In this document: positions 61,149 through 64,000 of the stretch, in pieces
Position numbering within the stretch: position 1 is the stretch's first letter
Layout of the letters: every line of letters starts with the position of its first letter
Origin: OLB9 sp964399855
GTDB taxonomy: Bacteria > Bacteroidota > Bacteroidia > Chitinophagales > Saprospiraceae
DNA length: 64,000 nucleotides
Assembly: GCA_964399855.1 (NCBI GenBank)
Contig: CAYNSF010000013.1
Coordinates: 1-64,000, forward strand
Reading direction: 5' to 3'
Notes under the pieces: generated by a model
Database searches by the model: none
What the model was told of the DNA's origin: nothing
Seen by the model: only the letters and a program-made list of their open reading frames with translations
Program-made: the position numbers and the translations under genes

Positions 61149-64000
61149 TTATTCTATTGCTTTTATATTTTCCCTTTCTTTATCAAAATCAATATTTAAT
61201 TTTTGAGAAATATATTCTCCTAAATTTTCTATATCATCAGTAAAAGCATCAGCTGTTTTAGAATAATCTTTAAAGTTTCTTTTTATTGCTGATTCTGTTT
61301 TTTTAATAAATTCTATTAGGTTTGTCGTTTCTCGTTTTGGATTTCTCCACCAATTTGTACTCCAGATTCTATGAAACACAAACCCATGCTCTTCTAAGAT
61401 TTTCTGTCTGTATCTATCATACAAATAGGCTTCCTTACTTGAATGATACTTTGCTCCATCACATTCAATTGCAATTTTTGGTATTCCCTCAATTTTGGGG
61501 TCGTAAACAATATCAATTCTAAAACCAGCAAATTTTAATTGTGGATGCAATTTTTCTGTTCCAAAATGTTCTACTAAACTTTGATACACTTCTTCTTCAA
61601 AAGGCGACTCTAATTCGCCAAGATCTTTAAGATTTAAACCTGTACTTTTTGTTGAATTATCAGCGAGTGCAGATAATACAGCTTCACGAGCTTCATAGTC
61701 TGCTTCGCTAACGGCTTTACAATATGCCAAATATGCATACATAACAGCTCTTTTGTTATTAGAACCCTCTATAGTTAGTTCTTCTTTGTAGTTCATGAAT
61801 TTTTCTTCAGGTATAGATGTACAACAATATACTTTATACTTTGCTCTTGTGATGATTACATTCAACAATTTATATCCTTTAGAGTGTATTAATGGTCCAA
61901 ACCGTTGAGCAAATTTTCCCTCATTTCCAATTCCGTATGTAGTTGAAAGGATAATTACATCTCTCTCATCTCCCTGTATATTTTCTAAGTTTTTAACAAA
62001 CATCCCATTTTTTTCTAACTCTTGAACTTTATTATTAAATTTTGCATATTTTGAACTTTTTTGTCTATCCAAAATTTTACTTTTTATCAAGTTTCGCTGA
62101 GCTATGTTGAATGTAGCAATTCCTAATGTAGGATATTCTCCATTTGGTAAACGGTTTATATTTTTATCAATTATTGATATAACCATTTCCGCTTCTGCTT
62201 CGTTGGTATGATCGGAAAATGTACCGTTTACTTGTATATATTTTATTGGAACATATTCAAAGTTGTTAGGCAATGGTTTTAATCTCTGATTATAAAATGC
62301 ATAGTTTGAAAAATCTATTAAATATGGATGCCTTGATCTATAATGAAAATCTAAATATTTCTTTTGAAAATTTAATTCCAATCCAAAATCAAGGAGTGAT
62401 TCACACGACAAGAGCATATCATCTATATCGATTGCATTTCTGTTTTCTTCTTCCAAATCATCTTCATCTTCCACAGATCCGTCAAATACCTTGCTAAAAT
62501 AATTTGATGGCGGCATTTGGTGTTCATCTCCTGCAATAATGACTTGCTTGCCTTTGAGTATTGCGGGTAGATTATCTTCTAACCTCAATTGACTTGCTTC
62601 ATCAAACATTACAATGTCAAAATATCCATTCATACCTTTAAATAAGTTACTCACAACATCCGGAGAAGTTAAAATAACAGGGAAAAATGTCGTAAATAAA
62701 TCTGCATCATTTATAATTATTTGTCTCAATGAAAGTCGTTTGTAATTCTTGCTACTCCTCTTGTTATATAAATTTTCAACGGAAATACCTTGATTATTTT
62801 GAATATATGCTTTAGTCGCAATTATTTGTTCGGATTCCCAATACTGGTTTATATATCTCAATTGTTGAGCATCAATTCCTCTTAAAGTTGAGTTGAGTGC
62901 AAAAAGCTCTGAATCGTCATTTGGTTCATTGCCACTTGCAGAAATTCTTAGTAAGGAATCTAAGTAAAAAATCATAAACGATTTACGCCAATCTGATTTT
63001 GGCCTGAGTTCGTTTAAGGTTTTTTTATTAATTTCAGACAATTCATTATAAAATTGATACCACTTAAATTCGGTCAAAAACAAGTCTTTATCTGAATTGA
63101 AATAATCATTCTTAGTATTGATAACCTTATTTAAATCTGATATCAACGAATCTAATTTTGAAGCATTTAACTTAAAGTTAACCCAATTATCTGTATTGAA
63201 TTTATTCACTAAATTGTTTAGCTTTTCTTTAAGAATTGAAAGGCTATTTATATTTAAATTATCAATTTTCTGTGTAATGATATTTTGAAATTCATTTTGA
63301 ATCCTACCTTGAAATTCATTTTGAATATTTTCACAATTCTTCAATAGAATTGATAATTTTTGTCTTTTTAAATTTAAACTTCCTGTAAACGAAATCGTTT
63401 CAAAATCTTTAGCTGCTTTAATGAAATCTTGTAGGTTTTGGTAATGAGTTTGTAACTTTGAATAATCTGAAATAGATTGCTTTTTATCCGAGTTAAAAAT
63501 AGAGAAAAATTTATAGCTCAATCCATTTATTTTTGTCTCATCTATAAAGTCCGGGTTATCAATGTTCTTATCCAATATAGTTTCTATTTCAATACCAATC
63601 CGTTTTATTTGTTCGATTTGTTGATTTAATTCATTTCTCCTTAATTTGAAATATTCGGATTTTGTTTCTTCCAAATGAAGTTTGATTTCTTCAAGTTCAT
63701 TTGAATAATAATCGAAATCATCTATAAGTTCTTTCTCAATTAAGTAAGGGTTGTCTCCTATAATTTTTTGAGAATTGATAAACGATATTGATTCAACAGG
63801 AGCATATTTTTTGTATAATGACTGCCCTTTTTCAATAATAGCAACTAATTCGTTTAGTTCTTCTGGAGTATATGTAAACGTTTTTTTACCAATATTCAAA
63901 TTATTATCTTCTTCGTTATTCCTAAGTTCAGCTAATAATTCGCCTACAACATCTGTCCAAGATTTATCTCCAATTATTCTTTTGTCGAGTATTTTGTGCT
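61149..64000 (-). CDS. Large SF1 helicase with C-terminal Vsr-like nuclease domain (5' end outside window)
   Basis: The frame is open to the window edge (upstream codons read LDKRIIGDKSWTDVVGELLA), so the TTG at 63899 is internal and the N-terminus is missing. Visible order: a long coiled-coil region (about 62960-63800), Walker B FDEASQ near 62610, motif III GDEHQMPPSN near 62530, motif V NIQGDERDVIILS near 61970 and motif VI NVIITRAK near 61850. These belong to the UPF1/DNA2-like SF1 group. The end (61330-61620) is a Vsr/DUF559-like nuclease (FRIDIVYDP, IAIECDGAKYHSS). Walker A should lie beyond the edge. Proteins of this plan are anti-phage candidates. Confidence 0.85.
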   Translation of the reverse strand, partial: HKILDKRIIGDKSWTDVVGELLAELRNNEEDNNLNIGKKTFTYTPEELNELVAIIEKGQSLYKKYAPVESISFINSQKIIGDNPYLIEKELIDDFDYYSNELEEIKLHLEETKSEYFKLRRNELNQQIEQIKRIGIEIETILDKNIDNPDFIDETKINGLSYKFFSIFNSDKKQSISDYSKLQTHYQNLQDFIKAAKDFETISFTGSLNLKRQKLSILLKNCENIQNEFQGRIQNEFQNIITQKIDNLNINSLSILKEKLNNLVNKFNTDNWVNFKLNASKLDSLISDLNKVINTKNDYFNSDKDLFLTEFKWYQFYNELSEINKKTLNELRPKSDWRKSFMIFYLDSLLRISASGNEPNDDSELFALNSTLRGIDAQQLRYINQYWESEQIIATKAYIQNNQGISVENLYNKRSSKNYKRLSLRQIIINDADLFTTFFPVILTSPDVVSNLFKGMNGYFDIVMFDEASQLRLEDNLPAILKGKQVIIAGDEHQMPPSNYFSKVFDGSVEDEDDLEEENRNAIDIDDMLLSCESLLDFGLELNFQKKYLDFHYRSRHPYLIDFSNYAFYNQRLKPLPNNFEYVPIKYIQVNGTFSDHTNEAEAEMVISIIDKNINRLPNGEYPTLGIATFNIAQRNLIKSKILDRQKSSKYAKFNNKVQELEKNGMFVKNLENIQGDERDVIILSTTYGIGNEGKFAQRFGPLIHSKGYKLLNVIITRAKYKVYCCTSIPEEKFMNYKEELTIEGSNNKRAVMYAYLAYCKAVSEADYEAREAVLSALADNSTKSTGLNLKDLGELESPFEEEVYQSLVEHFGTEKLHPQLKFAGFRIDIVYDPKIEGIPKIAIECDGAKYHSSKEAYLYDRYRQKILEEHGFVFHRIWSTNWWRNPKRETTNLIEFIKKTESAIKRNFKDYSKTADAFTDDIENLGEYISQKLNIDFDKERENIKAIE

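Overview
The window reads as a low-GC chromosome of a Bacteroidota bacterium, probably of the Saprospiria/Chitinophagia kind. The reasons are several surface proteins with type IX secretion (T9SS) C-terminal sorting domains of both type A and type B, a PorV/PorQ-family barrel, a GldH lipoprotein, SprB-type repeats, and repeated TAnnTTTG -7 promoter boxes, some with a TTTG-like -33 box 19-20 bp upstream. The genus cannot be fixed from the sequence alone. No rRNA, tRNA or CRISPR array was seen.

Layout. 0-4 kb: a T9SS protein with cohesin-like and dockerin-like modules. 4-7.6 kb: MBL hydrolase, small barrel protein, lgt, HIT protein, greA. 7.7-16.6 kb: a three-gene minus-strand unit (TonB-dependent receptor, 1345-residue surface protein, PorV/PorQ-like barrel). 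16.7-20.6 kb: a 2-hydroxyacid dehydrogenase divergent from a short carB. 20.7-24.3 kb: an M4 metalloprotease with T9SS tail and a lipoprotein. 24.4-32.1 kb: minus-strand housekeeping block gyrB, then mutL, two rhomboids, an EEP phosphatase/nuclease and nadA in tight order. 32.3-41.2 kb: three T9SS surface proteins, interrupted by a scar made of a partial tadA copy fused to an IS4-type transposase remnant. 41.3-43.4 kb: tadA divergent from guaB.

43.4-49.6 kb is mosaic. It holds a candidate structured RNA, two full copies and a solo end of a short inverted-repeat element, a GH20 hexosaminidase, a regulator remnant, a 32-bp palindrome in front of a Fic gene, and two small lipoproteins. 49.6-58.4 kb is again ordinary: aroQ, recQ, kdsD, gldH, a membrane glycosyltransferase-like protein, a candidate small RNA, a TsaC/Sua5 protein, yraN and a NifU-like gene.

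58.4-64 kb looks accessory or defence-like: an AlbA/Schlafen-type ATP-binding protein with a decayed paralogue beside it, a gene cut by a 67-bp palindromic element, an unknown 114-residue protein, and a large SF1 helicase with a C-terminal Vsr-like nuclease domain that runs off the window edge.

Functionally the window couples outer-membrane export and surface display (T9SS cargo, PorV/Q-like protein, GldH, Lgt lipidation) with core DNA and nucleotide metabolism. Small repeats and remnants concentrate at 38-41, 43-49 and 58-61 kb.
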